A stretch of 64,000 nucleotides of DNA, from positions 2,310,001 to 2,374,000 of the forward strand of contig NZ_CP120361.1 in the NCBI RefSeq assembly GCF_029457495.1, in the 5' to 3' direction. The notes below the pieces were generated by a model. It was not told the origin of the DNA. It saw nothing but the letters and a program-made list of their open reading frames with translations, and did not search any database. This DNA comes from Chelativorans sp. AA-79 (GTDB taxonomy: Bacteria; Pseudomonadota; Alphaproteobacteria; Rhizobiales; Rhizobiaceae). Positions 9,061 to 18,211 of this stretch are shown here, in pieces. The first letter of the stretch is position 1; every line of letters starts with the position of its first letter. Made by a program: the position numbers and the translations under genes.

Positions 9061-9981
9061 TCAGCGGATCTGCCAGCGTTTGTGGAACCACATCCACTGG
9101 CCGGGATCGGCACGCACCCAGCCTTCCACCACGTCGTTCAGGAGTTGCGCCGTCTTCTGCACGTCGACGGCGCCATCCCCGCCGCGGGGCAGGTCGAGCT
9201 TTTCGCTCACTTCCAGACGGTAGCGTCCGCCGGGCAGGCGGATGCAGTGGGCGGGATAGACGTCGCAGTCGTAATGGCGCGCGAGCTTGGGCACGAGCGG
9301 GCTGGTGTTGCATTCGCGGCCGAAGAAGCGGGTGCGCACGCCGCCCATGAATTTCTGGTCCACCAGCGCGCCGATATTGCCGCCTTCCTCCAGCACGCGC
9401 GCGAGCTGGAGGGCTGCGCCCGAGCGCGATGCGAGAAGCCCGCCCATGGAGGAGCGGCGCGTCTTGTGGATGTAATCGGCGATATAAGGGTTGTTCGGCG
9501 GCCGGAAGAGAGAGGTGACCTGCAGGCCGAAGGTCGCTGCCGCGATGGGCAGGAATTCGAAATTGCCGAGATGGGCGGTGAAGAAGATGTGCGGGCGATT
9601 CTCCTCGCGTATGCGCAGGAAAATGTCGATGCCGGAGACCTCCACGCGGCCCGGCACAGGGCTGTCGGGATCGAAGTCGAAGAGCTTGTCGAGAAAGACA
9701 TATTCGACCGCGAGCCGCGCCATGTTCGCCCACATGTCCGAGGCGATGGCTTCGAGTTCCGCCTCCGGCTTTTCCGGATAGGCGCGGCGCAGATTGCCGA
9801 GCGCCACCCGGTGCCGCCCCGTCCAGGGTCCGATCCGGCGCGCGACGCGCTCGGCGAAGTTCAGCGCCGCATCCGGCGGCAGCAGCCGGAGCAGCCAAAG
9901 GACGGCAAGCGCCACCTGCGCCGTCAGCCAATGCTCGGCGGTCTTGAGCCTGCGGCCGAGCTTGCGGAGGAAGCGCTTCAT
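9061..9981 (-). CDS. lpxXL: Lipid A very-long-chain fatty acyltransferase LpxXL
   Basis: 306-residue HtrB/LpxL-family lysophospholipid acyltransferase. It has an N-terminal membrane anchor (LTAQVALAVLWLLRLL) and the catalytic HX4E box HLGNFE within IFFTAHLGNFEFLP. In rhizobia the orthologue transfers the 27-hydroxyoctacosanoate chain from AcpXL to lipid A. It is last in the acpXL cluster, nine bases after the adh stop, exactly the published rhizobial position, which supports the specific name over generic HtrB. Confidence 0.9.
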   Translation of the reverse strand: MKRFLRKLGRRLKTAEHWLTAQVALAVLWLLRLLPPDAALNFAERVARRIGPWTGRHRVALGNLRRAYPEKPEAELEAIASDMWANMARLAVEYVFLDKLFDFDPDSPVPGRVEVSGIDIFLRIREENRPHIFFTAHLGNFEFLPIAAATFGLQVTSLFRPPNNPYIADYIHKTRRSSMGGLLASRSGAALQLARVLEEGGNIGALVDQKFMGGVRTRFFGRECNTSPLVPKLARHYDCDVYPAHCIRLPGGRYRLEVSEKLDLPRGGDGAVDVQKTAQLLNDVVEGWVRADPGQWMWFHKRWQIR

Positions 9982-9990
9982 CGATGGCGA

Positions 9991-11019
9991 TCAGCCGACG
10001 CGCAAGATGATCTTGCCGAAGACGTCGCGGCCTTCCATGCGGGCGAGGGCCCTGTCGATCTCCTCGAAGCCGACTTCGGTGTCGATCACCGGCGAAACGA
10101 GGCCCGCCGCCATCTTCTGCATGGCATCCGCCATGTTCTCCATGCGGCAGCCGAAGGAACCCAGGATCTTTAGCTGCTGCTGGAAGAGCTGCATCAGGTT
10201 GATGCTGGTGGACACACCCGAGGTGGATCCGCAGGTGACGAGCCGCCCGCCCCGGCGGAGCGACAGCATGGATCCAGCCCAGGTGTCCGCGCCCACATGC
10301 TCGAACACCACATCCACGCCGCGCTTCTTCGTGATCTTGCGCACGGCGCCTTCGAAACGGTCCTCGCGATAGTTGATCACGTGATCGGCGCCGAGCGCCT
10401 TCGCCCTCTCGATCTTCTCGTTCGAGCCCACGGTGGTGATCACCGTGCAGCCCATGCGCCTGGCGAGCTGGATCGCGGCCGAGCCGATGCCCGAGCCGCC
10501 GGCATGGACCAGGATCGTCTCGCCCGGCTCGAGCTTCGCGTTGTCGAACAGCATATGCTCGACCGTGCCGAAGGTGACAGGGGCGACCGCCGCCCCGATC
10601 TCGTCCACGCCGGGCGGCGCGGGTACGAGGAGGCGGGCCGGCAGGTTGATCTTCTCCTGCGCGAAGCCGTCGAGATGGAAGCCGTGCACGCCGCCCACAT
10701 TCTCGCACAGATTGTCGCGGCCCTCGCGGCAGGGGCGGCAAAGACCGCAGGTGCGTGCGCCGTAGATGGATACGAGCTGGCCGGGCGCCAGGCCCATGAC
10801 GCCGGGGCCGATCGCATCCACCCGGCCGGACGCCTCGGCACCCACCGTGAGCGGCAGCTTGCGCTTGGCAAAGGCCATGCCACGCCAACCCCACACGTCG
10901 ATGTGATTGAGCGCCACGGCCGAAATGCGGACCGTCACTTCGCCGTGGGCGGGAGGAGGGGGCGGGGAAATGTCCGCAATCTCAAGCTTGCGGTCGGCGA
11001 TGAGCTGGAGTGCGCGCAT
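9991..11019 (-). CDS. Zinc-binding alcohol dehydrogenase of the acpXL cluster
   Basis: 342-residue medium-chain dehydrogenase/reductase. It has the GroES-like N-domain, the structural-zinc lobe CGLCRPCREGRDNLC, and the Rossmann motif HAGGSGIGSAAIQLAR. Corresponds to adh2XL of the rhizobial very-long-chain fatty acid cluster, where it is thought to act as an enoyl-ACP reductase-like or oxidoreductase step; the precise reaction is not settled. It is separated from fabF1 by a 108-bp gap with an inverted repeat and followed tightly by lpxXL. Confidence 0.9.
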   Translation of the reverse strand: MRALQLIADRKLEIADISPPPPPAHGEVTVRISAVALNHIDVWGWRGMAFAKRKLPLTVGAEASGRVDAIGPGVMGLAPGQLVSIYGARTCGLCRPCREGRDNLCENVGGVHGFHLDGFAQEKINLPARLLVPAPPGVDEIGAAVAPVTFGTVEHMLFDNAKLEPGETILVHAGGSGIGSAAIQLARRMGCTVITTVGSNEKIERAKALGADHVINYREDRFEGAVRKITKKRGVDVVFEHVGADTWAGSMLSLRRGGRLVTCGSTSGVSTSINLMQLFQQQLKILGSFGCRMENMADAMQKMAAGLVSPVIDTEVGFEEIDRALARMEGRDVFGKIILRVG

Positions 11020-11039
11020 GGGTCAGTGTCTCGGAAGCG

Positions 11040-11111
11040 AATAGGGAGTAGCGAATAGCGAATAGAAAGAACCCGATTACAGATGCTTTTCCCTATTCGC
11101 TACTCGCTATT
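11040..11111. repeat. Inverted repeat between fabF1 and adh
   Basis: Left arm AATAGGGAGTAGCGAATAG (11040-11058) and right arm CTATTCGCTACTCGCTATT (11093-11111) are complementary at 18 of 19 positions. The inner sequence includes a direct GCGAATAG repeat. Being intergenic inside an operon, it may act as a small REP-like unit affecting mRNA stability. Only this copy was noticed in the window. Confidence 0.7.
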
Positions 11112-11127
11112 TCACCATTGGTTCTTT

Positions 11128-12396
11128 TCACCCCGCCTCCCTCGCCATCACCAGGCACGTGTTCTGGCCGCCGAAGCCGAAGGAATTGGAGAGCACCGTC
11201 GCCACGTCCGCGTCACGCTTCGTGTTCGGGACCACGTCGAGATCGATGGACGGGTCCGGGTTCTCGTAATTGATGGTGGGCGGGATGACCCCCTCGCGCA
11301 TGGTCAGGAGCGAGAAGACCGCCTCGACCGCGCCGGCGGCCGAAAGCGTGTGGCCGATCATCGACTTGTTGGAGGAAATCGGGATGCTGCGCATGCGCTC
11401 GCCGAAGACGGTGGAGAGCGAGAGATGCTCCATCTTGTCGTTTTCGGGCGTCGAGGTGCCGTGGGCGTTCACATAGGCGATCTCGTCTTCCGACATGCCG
11501 GCATCCTGGAGCGCGGCGCGCACGGCGGCGATGGCCGGCGAGCCGTCGGGCTTGGAGCGGGTGCGGTGGAAATCGTCCGCCTTCTCGCCGCAGCCGCGCA
11601 GGATGCCCAAAACCTCCGCGCCGCGCGAAAGCGCGCTTTCCAGCGATTCCAGCACCAGAGCGCCCGAACCTTCCGCCAGAACGAAGCCGTCGCGATCCTT
11701 CGAGAAGGGCTTGGAGGCTTTTTCCGGCCGCTCGTTTTGCGTCGAGAGCGCGGAAAGAAGCGAAAAGCGAATGAGCGCCTCGGCGGTCGCCGAGCCGTCG
11801 GCGCCGATGGCAAGCGCCCGGTCGCATTCGCCGCGGCGGATCGCCTCCGTGCCGAGCTGGATCGCCGTGGCGCCCGAAGCGCAGGCGGTGGAAAGCGTGA
11901 TCGGCAGGCCGCGCGTGCCGTATTTCTCCGCCAGCCGGTCGGCGATCGCGGCGAACTGGCTTTCGTCGAACAGCGCTTCCTCATTCGCCTTGCGCGCGGC
12001 TTCGATCAGGCTGCGCCAACCGTTGGAACGGTCGGATTGCGCGTAGAGGCTGAGCCGGTTGTGCCAATCGAGTTCCACCGGCGGGGCGGCGAGGAACAGC
12101 GGGCCGCCGAAATCGGCCTGCGCCAGCCCGGCCTCGCCGATCGCTTCATCCGCGGCGAAATCGGCGAGAGCGAAGGTGAGCGCGCTGGCCCCACCACTGC
12201 TTTCCGGCAGAAATTCGATGGTGCCGGCGATCGTCGTGGCCAGATGATCGGTGGGGAAGCGGGCGATCGGGTGGATGCCGGAGCGCCCGCCGGTCAGCGC
12301 CTCCCAATTGTCCTTCTTGCCCTGGCCGAGCGAGGTGACGACCCCCATGCCGGTGACGGCGACGAGCGGTCGTCCGAAACTGTCGGTGGTCTTCAT
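11128..12396 (-). CDS. fabF1XL: Beta-ketoacyl-ACP synthase FabF1XL
   Basis: 422-residue KAS II-type condensing enzyme for elongating AcpXL-bound acyl chains toward C28. The catalytic triad is intact: Cys 172 in STACASGA, His 312 in VNAHGTSTPEND and His 349 in SNKSMIGHT, with C-terminal NSFGFGGQN. It begins 14 bases after the fabF2 stop, so the two synthases are co-transcribed. Name follows position and order in the rhizobial cluster. Confidence 0.92.
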   Translation of the reverse strand: MKTTDSFGRPLVAVTGMGVVTSLGQGKKDNWEALTGGRSGIHPIARFPTDHLATTIAGTIEFLPESSGGASALTFALADFAADEAIGEAGLAQADFGGPLFLAAPPVELDWHNRLSLYAQSDRSNGWRSLIEAARKANEEALFDESQFAAIADRLAEKYGTRGLPITLSTACASGATAIQLGTEAIRRGECDRALAIGADGSATAEALIRFSLLSALSTQNERPEKASKPFSKDRDGFVLAEGSGALVLESLESALSRGAEVLGILRGCGEKADDFHRTRSKPDGSPAIAAVRAALQDAGMSEDEIAYVNAHGTSTPENDKMEHLSLSTVFGERMRSIPISSNKSMIGHTLSAAGAVEAVFSLLTMREGVIPPTINYENPDPSIDLDVVPNTKRDADVATVLSNSFGFGGQNTCLVMAREAG

Positions 12397-12410
12397 GGGA
12401 CGCTCCTTCC

Positions 12411-13595
12411 TCAGGCCTCGACGACGAGCCCGACGCCTTCGAAGCAGTTGTAGCCGACGGACGTGGCGAGCATGGTCTTGGGCGCGGTTTCGAACGGCTT
12501 CTCGACCGAGGGATCGAAGGCGGGATAGGCTTGTCCGTTGCGGATGGCGAGGGCCGCCAGCGCCACGGCGAAGGGGAACTGCGCCTCCTTCAGATGACCG
12601 GTGATGCCGGAGAAGGCTCGTGCCACAGCTCCGCTGTCTTCGAGCGCGGCTTTTTCCGCTTCCGTCGGGGCGTGGGCGCCGGAGGCGCCGGAGATTGTCA
12701 GGATGGGCTTCCGCTCGCCCGCGACCGAGGCGAGCATGCGTTGAAACTCATCCTTCAGGGCATCGCCGCTGCGCCGGGAGCGGCCGGAAGCCACGGCGCC
12801 GATCGCCGCATAGGGTATGCGGCCGCGCTTTTCGGCATGTTCGCGCGATTCGAGCACGAGAAAAGCAGCGCCCGAGCCGGTGATCACGCCGCCGCCCAGA
12901 TCCTTGTTACGCTGCCAGACGGGCGACCATCTCTCACGCTGGAGATAGCCGCCGAGCTCGTAGGCGAGCAGCATGTCCGGATGCTCGGTCTGAAAGGCCG
13001 CGCCCACCAGGAGATGCGTCGACTGGCCGGCGCGGATGCGCGCCGCCGCGGTCTCGACGGCCGAAACGCCGGCGCCGTCCTCGCCCATGAAGGTGCGGGA
13101 GGAGCCGGTGACCTTGTGAACGATGGAGATGTTGCCTGCCAGGAGATTGGAAAGCTGGGCCAGGAAGAGCGTGGGGCGAAGCTCGGTGGTGAGCTTCTCG
13201 TTCAGGAGCACGTCATGGTCGTTGCGGTTGAGCGAGGCGTCCAGGATCGCCTGGTCCACCGCCACGTCGCGCTCGCCGCCGCCGGCGGCCACGATCATGT
13301 CCATGGAAGCGCAGAGCGCCTCGTCGTCCTTTAGCCCGGCATCATCAAGCGCGAGCCCCGCCGTGTAGGTGCCCAGCCGCTGCCATGTCTCCATCTGGCG
13401 CTGGTCGCCCCGCTTGGGAATCTGCGTGCTCCAGTCGATCTCGGGCAGGGGATGGACGATGTAGGGCGCAAAGCGCTCGCGATCGATGACCGGCATCGGC
13501 TCGCGCCCGGTGAGCGCCTGCCAGTGCGCCTCAGCGCCGAGGCCCAGCGAGGAGACGACACCGATGCCGGTGATGACGACGTCCGTCTGGTTCAT
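12411..13595 (-). CDS. fabF2XL: Beta-ketoacyl-ACP synthase-like FabF2XL, catalytic Cys missing
   Basis: 394 residues with the overall KAS fold (MNQTDVVITGIGVVSSLG at the start, GHLKEAQFPFAVAL and a C-terminal NCFEGVGLVV). The nucleophile loop reads VTGSSRTFMGEDGAG at residues 162-175, where active KAS enzymes have TAC-S/T-G, so Ser165 is in the cysteine place. The first histidine motif (NAHGTSTP) is replaced by GASGAHAP. The protein is therefore unlikely to condense by itself and may instead be a chain-length-factor-like partner of FabF1XL, as in type II polyketide synthase KS-CLF pairs. That role is inference. Confidence 0.85.
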   Translation of the reverse strand: MNQTDVVITGIGVVSSLGLGAEAHWQALTGREPMPVIDRERFAPYIVHPLPEIDWSTQIPKRGDQRQMETWQRLGTYTAGLALDDAGLKDDEALCASMDMIVAAGGGERDVAVDQAILDASLNRNDHDVLLNEKLTTELRPTLFLAQLSNLLAGNISIVHKVTGSSRTFMGEDGAGVSAVETAAARIRAGQSTHLLVGAAFQTEHPDMLLAYELGGYLQRERWSPVWQRNKDLGGGVITGSGAAFLVLESREHAEKRGRIPYAAIGAVASGRSRRSGDALKDEFQRMLASVAGERKPILTISGASGAHAPTEAEKAALEDSGAVARAFSGITGHLKEAQFPFAVALAALAIRNGQAYPAFDPSVEKPFETAPKTMLATSVGYNCFEGVGLVVEA

Positions 13596-13622
13596 GTCCC
13601 CTCGCTTGTTAGAAGCAGAAAC

Positions 13623-13907
13623 TCAGCTTGCGGCCTTGGCGGCGACCAGCGCGTCGATCTTGGCGCACAGGTTCTTCATGACGAAGTATTCCTCGCCGTC
13701 CACCTTGCCGTCATTCACTTCCTGCGTCCACTTCTCGAGCGGCACCTTGATGCCGAATTCCTTGTCGATCGCGAAGACGATGTCGAGGAAGTCCAGGCTG
13801 TCGATGCCCAGATCGTCGATCGTGTGGCTTTCGGGAGTGATCTTGTCGCGGTCGATCTCGCTCGTCTCGGCGATGATATCGGCAACCTTGTCGAATGTCG
13901 TCGTCAC
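13623..13907 (-). CDS. acpXL: Acyl carrier protein AcpXL
   Basis: 94-residue dedicated carrier for very-long-chain fatty acid synthesis on lipid A. Phosphopantetheine attachment is at Ser37 in GIDSLDFLD. Longer than housekeeping AcpP, with the AcpXL-type C-terminal tail ([20 protein letters not shown]). It is first in the leftward cluster; the next gene, fabF2, begins after 27 bases. In Rhizobium and Sinorhizobium a dehydratase gene (fabZXL) normally comes between them and is not present here. Confidence 0.95.
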   Translation of the reverse strand: MTTTFDKVADIIAETSEIDRDKITPESHTIDDLGIDSLDFLDIVFAIDKEFGIKVPLEKWTQEVNDGKVDGEEYFVMKNLCAKIDALVAAKAAS

Positions 13908-14016
13908 TGGCTTCCCTCGGAAACGGGATTCGTTTTTCTGAAAAATAGATCAGCGGCTCTCTAATCGGTTTTTGAAGGCAGGAAAAGGGCAGAGACGCTT
14001 GCCGGCTCACTCTCAC

Positions 14017-14568
14017 CTAGTTGAACCTGATCCGCGCAGCCACATCGATCCGCTCCGCAGACCGTGAAAGGATCACCGCTTCGGCCTCGCGCGGGAGCAC
14101 TCCGGTAAGGGATTCGATCACCTCGGGATGCGTCACCATGACCAGATTGCCGGCGCCCGTATAGGCCGTCACGCGCTCGCGCAGCGCCTCCAGCTGCGCT
14201 TCCCCTGCTTCGGAGCCCGGCTCGAAGTAGTCGAGGGCATCGAGGGGTTCCGCATCGCCGAAAGCAAGCGTTGCCGTTTCGACGGCCCGACAATAGCGGC
14301 TTGTCAGTACCTCCTCGATCGGTGCCGCCCGGGCAAAGAAGAGCGCGCCCATGCGACGGGCCTGCTGCCGGCCCCGATCCGACAGATTGCGCTGGGTGGC
14401 GCAGGATTCGATGTCGAAATTCGCGGGGTCGCCGTGTCCGGGTGCGTTGGCGTTGCTGATGAGCACCACCTGTCCGCCCTCGCGCAGAAGTGCCCAGCCC
14501 GCCTCCGTCGCCGCAGCGGAAAGGCAGGCAAGGAGGAGCAGGAAGACGGTTGCTGCGGTACGGATCAT
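14017..14568 (-). CDS. Secreted histidine-phosphatase-fold protein with degenerate active site
   Basis: 183 residues with a signal peptide (MIRTAATVFLLLLACLSAAA) and a histidine phosphatase domain. The family hallmarks NLSDRGRQQARRMGALF, TSRYCRAVETA and VMVTHPEVIESLTG are present. The catalytic Arg-His of the N-terminal motif (LxRHAxAPG in relatives) is replaced by Ser38-Asn39 (VLISNANAPGHGDP), so phospho-histidine chemistry should be lost. Likely a pseudoenzyme or binding protein. Start at 14568 is chosen for the signal peptide; the upstream open frame looks non-coding. Confidence 0.82.
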   Translation of the reverse strand: MIRTAATVFLLLLACLSAAATEAGWALLREGGQVVLISNANAPGHGDPANFDIESCATQRNLSDRGRQQARRMGALFFARAAPIEEVLTSRYCRAVETATLAFGDAEPLDALDYFEPGSEAGEAQLEALRERVTAYTGAGNLVMVTHPEVIESLTGVLPREAEAVILSRSAERIDVAARIRFN

Positions 14569-14681
14569 CAGGATCTCTCGTTCTCTTCCTCTCCATATAG
14601 AGTTTGATCTGCCGCTCCGATACCCACGCCGGGCCCGGTCCTGCTTGCGCAGGCGAGGGGAGTGCCATAAAGCGGAAGCGC

Positions 14682-15629
14682 ATGTCTTCTCTCGTCGAAA
14701 CAGTCGCGTTCGTCTTCGCGCTGGTTGCACTTGGTTATCTGAGCGGATGGTCCGGCTTCCTCAAGGAGGAGACCGGTGCCGGGCTGAGCGATTTCGCCGT
14801 CTCGGTGGCCGTGCCGCTGCTTCTCTTCCGCACCATGGCGGATGCCAGTTTCGCCGATAGCCTGCCGCTCCATCTCTGGGCGACCTATTTCACCGCCGTG
14901 GCGGTGACATGGGTCCTGGCGCAGCTCACGATCGTGCATGTCTTCGGGCGCGACAGCCGCGCCGGCGTCGTCGGCGGACTTTCCGGCAGCTTCTCGAATC
15001 TGGCGCTCCTCGGCATCCCCTTCACGCTCGGCATTTTCGGGCAGCAGGGTTTCGAGGTCCTCTCGCTTATCCTCTCCGTCCACTTGCCGATCATGATCGC
15101 CGCGTCGATTGTTCTTTTCTCCTGGTTCGGCGACAAGGACGCTCCGCACGGCCTCGGTGCGGTGGTGCGGGACTTCGTCGCCAACGTCGCCACGAACCCG
15201 CTGATCATCGGCATCGTGGCGGGACTCCTTTGGCGCGCGGCCGGTGTGGAGATGCCTTCGCTCATGACAAGGCTCGTGGACGCGCTTGCCGATGTCGCAG
15301 CGCCGGTCGCACTCTTCGCCATGGGGCTGGGGCTCCGGCGCTACGGCATCAGCGGCAATATCCGTCCGGCGATCGCGATGGCGGCCTTCAAGCTGCTTCT
15401 GATGCCGGTGCTCGCCCTTTTGATGGCAAAGACGATGGGCCTCACCGGCATGAGTGCCAAGGTGGTGGTCGCCGCCGCTTCCCTGCCGATCGGCGTCAAC
15501 CCCTATCTCATCGCCACCCGCTTCGGCACAGGCCAGGCGTTGGCCTCCAATTCCATGAGCATCAGCACCGCGCTTGCCTTCTTCACGACCGCCTTCTGGC
15601 TCGCGGTGGCGGAGTGGGCGTTCGGCTGA
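14682..15629 (+). CDS. AEC family transporter (auxin efflux carrier type)
   Basis: 315 residues, about ten hydrophobic segments in two five-helix halves separated by a polar loop (FSWFGDKDAPHGLGAVVRDF). The N-terminal half has GYLSGWSGFLKEETGAGLSDFAVSVAVPLLLF and the second half PVALFAMGLGLRRYG, both typical of the AEC (membrane transport protein PF03547) family that exports organic anions such as malonate. Start MSSLVETV is preferred over an upstream frame at 14604 because the latter is polar non-family sequence. Substrate unknown. Confidence 0.86.
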   Translation: MSSLVETVAFVFALVALGYLSGWSGFLKEETGAGLSDFAVSVAVPLLLFRTMADASFADSLPLHLWATYFTAVAVTWVLAQLTIVHVFGRDSRAGVVGGLSGSFSNLALLGIPFTLGIFGQQGFEVLSLILSVHLPIMIAASIVLFSWFGDKDAPHGLGAVVRDFVANVATNPLIIGIVAGLLWRAAGVEMPSLMTRLVDALADVAAPVALFAMGLGLRRYGISGNIRPAIAMAAFKLLLMPVLALLMAKTMGLTGMSAKVVVAAASLPIGVNPYLIATRFGTGQALASNSMSISTALAFFTTAFWLAVAEWAFG

Positions 15630-15780
15630 ACGATAGCCTTGCCGCGAGCCGTACGTGGCCCTAGCTTCAAAGGCAAGTTGGCCCAGCGGTCGAGCGTGGA
15701 CCGCGCTTGAAGCAGTCTGACATTTCGACCACTTTCCCGTTGGCCGGACAATGCGCCGCCGCGGCGGCAAAGGAGGAACC

Positions 15781-17238
15781 ATGCTCAAGAAGACCAGCCA
15801 TTTCCTGCGCGAGGCGAATTTCATCGGCGGCGAGTGGGTGAATGCGGATTCAGGTGCCACGATCGAGGTGGTCAATCCCGCCACGCGGCAGACGATCGGC
15901 ACGGTGCCGAAAGGCGGCCGGGCGGAAACGCGCCGCGCCATCGAGGCGGCGGAAGAGGCCTTCCATTCCTGGAAGAAGACATCGGCCAACGACCGGGCCA
16001 AGCTCCTGCGCAAGCTGCACGACGCGATCATGGACAATCAGGACGCGCTCGCCGAGCTTCTCGTCATGGAGCAGGGCAAGCCCTTTGCTGAGGCCAAGGG
16101 GGAGGTCGGCATGTCGGCCGCCTATATTCTCTGGTTCGCGGAGGAGGGCAGGCGGGTCTATGGCGACGTGGTGCCCTCGCCCTGGGCGGATCGGCGCATC
16201 CTCGTCACCAAGGAGCCGGTGGGCGTGATCGGTGCCATCACGCCTTGGAACTTCCCGTCCTCCATGCTCGCGCGCAAGCTCGGCCCGGCTCTGGCCGCCG
16301 GCTGCACGGCCGTGGCGAAGCCCGCCTCCCAGACGCCCTATTCCGGGCTTGCCTGGGGTGTGCTGGCGGAAGAGGCGGGTTTCCCGAAGGGCGTGGTGAA
16401 CATCGTCACCGGCTCGGCTTCCGAGATCGGCGACGAGCTCACCGAAAACCCGCTGGTGCGCAAGATCACATTCACCGGTTCCACCGAGATCGGCAAGCTC
16501 CTGATGCAAAAGGCGGCCGGCACGGTGAAGAAGGTGTCCATGGAACTGGGCGGCAACGCCCCCTTCCTCGTCTTCGACGATGCGGATGTGGACCGCGCCG
16601 TCGAGGGCGCCATGATCGCGAAATACCGCAATGCCGGGCAGACCTGTGTGTGCACCAACCGCTTCTTCGTGCAGGAAGGCGTCCATGACCGCTTCGTCGA
16701 GAAGCTGGTCGAGGCCACGGAGAAGCTGAAAGTGGGCTCGGGCCTCGAAGACGGCGTAGAGCAGGGGCCGCTGATCGACGAGAATGCGGTCGAGAAGGTC
16801 GAGGAACTGATCGCGGACGCCACGGCGAAGGGCGGCAAGGTGGCGACCGGCGGCAAGCGCCATGCGCTCGGCGGCACCTTCTTCGAGCCCACCGTGCTGA
16901 CGGAAGCCGCGCCCAAGATGCGTCTCATGGAAGAGGAGATCTTCGGCCCGGTCGCACCGATTTTCCGCTTCAGGGAGGAACGGGAGGCCGTGCAAATGGC
17001 CAACGACACCTCCTTCGGCCTCGCCTGCTATTTCTACACGAGCGATCTGGGCCGCGCGTTCCGGGTGATGGAAGGCTTGAGATACGGGCTCGTCGGCGTC
17101 AACGAGGGCATGATCACCACGGTTGAAGCACCCTTCGGCGGCTTCAAGGAATCGGGTCTCGGCAAGGAAGGCGGACATCAGGGCATCGACGACTATCTCG
17201 ATACCAAATATGTCTGCATCGGCGGGCTGGGATTTTAA
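15781..17238 (+). CDS. gabD: NAD(P)-dependent succinate-semialdehyde dehydrogenase
   Basis: 485-residue aldehyde dehydrogenase of the GabD type, oxidising succinate semialdehyde to succinate in GABA breakdown. Key residues: TPWNFP nucleotide-binding stretch, Glu255 in MELGGNAP, nucleophile Cys289 in AGQTCVCTNRF; the CxC pair at 289/291 is the redox-switch arrangement of GabD enzymes. The start follows a strong AAAGGAGGAACC ribosome site. No gabT lies in the window, so it may also serve other semialdehydes. Confidence 0.9.
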   Translation: MLKKTSHFLREANFIGGEWVNADSGATIEVVNPATRQTIGTVPKGGRAETRRAIEAAEEAFHSWKKTSANDRAKLLRKLHDAIMDNQDALAELLVMEQGKPFAEAKGEVGMSAAYILWFAEEGRRVYGDVVPSPWADRRILVTKEPVGVIGAITPWNFPSSMLARKLGPALAAGCTAVAKPASQTPYSGLAWGVLAEEAGFPKGVVNIVTGSASEIGDELTENPLVRKITFTGSTEIGKLLMQKAAGTVKKVSMELGGNAPFLVFDDADVDRAVEGAMIAKYRNAGQTCVCTNRFFVQEGVHDRFVEKLVEATEKLKVGSGLEDGVEQGPLIDENAVEKVEELIADATAKGGKVATGGKRHALGGTFFEPTVLTEAAPKMRLMEEEIFGPVAPIFRFREEREAVQMANDTSFGLACYFYTSDLGRAFRVMEGLRYGLVGVNEGMITTVEAPFGGFKESGLGKEGGHQGIDDYLDTKYVCIGGLGF

Positions 17239-17281
17239 GGAAGGGCTCTCGGGTCGCAATCGCCGCGACCCGAGAACACAA

Positions 17282-18211
17282 CTACGTCGCCTCGAACGCC
17301 TGCCGCAGCACCTCGAACGGCGCCAGCGCGCCGTAGACCTGGATCACCGCGGCAGCCACACGGTGGGCGCGGCGGGCGGCCGTCTCCGGCGCATCCCCTG
17401 CCAGACGGGCTGCAAGATAGGCGCCGTTGAAGGAATCGCCGGCCCCAGTCGTGTCGACCGGCGTTTCCACGTGGAGAGCCGGTATCGACGTTTCCTTGCC
17501 TTCGCTTGAAAGCAATGTCGGCTCGGAGCCGTTCTTCACCACAATTTCACCGACGCCCGCCTGCCGAATACGCCTCGCCGTCGCTTCGGGATCCGCATCG
17601 TCGTAGAGCGCTGCTTCGTCGGGGAAAGTGGGCAGCGCGATGTCGCTGCTGCCAAGTGCCGTTTCGAAGGCGACGCGGGCGGCTTCGGGGGACGACCATA
17701 GGCGGGGCCGGTAGTTGGGATCGAAGGCGATCCTGCTGCCTTCCCGCCGAACATCGTGCAGGACCGAGAAAAAGGTTTCGCGGGCGGCGTCCTCAAGAAT
17801 TGCCAAGGTGATTCCGGAAAAGTAGATAAGCTCGCGATTGTGCAGGCTTTTTTGCAGTTCCCTTTCGTCGTCGGCGAGCAGGCGTGCGGCTGAATCCGCA
17901 CGCCAGTAGGTGAAGGAGCGTTCCGCGCCCGTCAGCGTGATGGCGTAGAGCCCCGGCCGGCGGCCGGGGATGACCGGGCTGGCGGCCGTTCCTATGCCGT
18001 GCTTCGCGAAAAAATCCTTCTGTTGCCCGGAAAAGGGATCGTCGCCGAAGGCGCTGACATAATCCGCCGGGGTGGTGTCTGAAGTCAGCGCACGGATGGC
18101 CCAGAGCGTGTTGAACGTGTCGCCGGCATGCCCCATGCGCCAGTTGTCGTCCCTGCCGCCGGAGAGTTCCAGCATGCATTCGCCCACCGACGCCACCCCG
18201 CCCGCCTTCAT
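17282..18211 (-). CDS. PfkB-family sugar kinase, 2-keto-3-deoxygluconate kinase-like
   Basis: 309-residue ribokinase-fold enzyme. The PfkB signature 2 DTTGAGDSFNGAYLA carries the catalytic base Asp259, preceded by KNGSEPTL; the N-terminal GECMLELS and HAGDTFNTLWAIR segment matches KdgK more than ribokinase or fructokinase. It would phosphorylate 2-keto-3-deoxygluconate in the Entner-Doudoroff/hexuronate route. The start at 18211 has AGGGAGAAG upstream. Convergent with gabD. Confidence 0.82.
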   Translation of the reverse strand: MKAGGVASVGECMLELSGGRDDNWRMGHAGDTFNTLWAIRALTSDTTPADYVSAFGDDPFSGQQKDFFAKHGIGTAASPVIPGRRPGLYAITLTGAERSFTYWRADSAARLLADDERELQKSLHNRELIYFSGITLAILEDAARETFFSVLHDVRREGSRIAFDPNYRPRLWSSPEAARVAFETALGSSDIALPTFPDEAALYDDADPEATARRIRQAGVGEIVVKNGSEPTLLSSEGKETSIPALHVETPVDTTGAGDSFNGAYLAARLAGDAPETAARRAHRVAAAVIQVYGALAPFEVLRQAFEAT

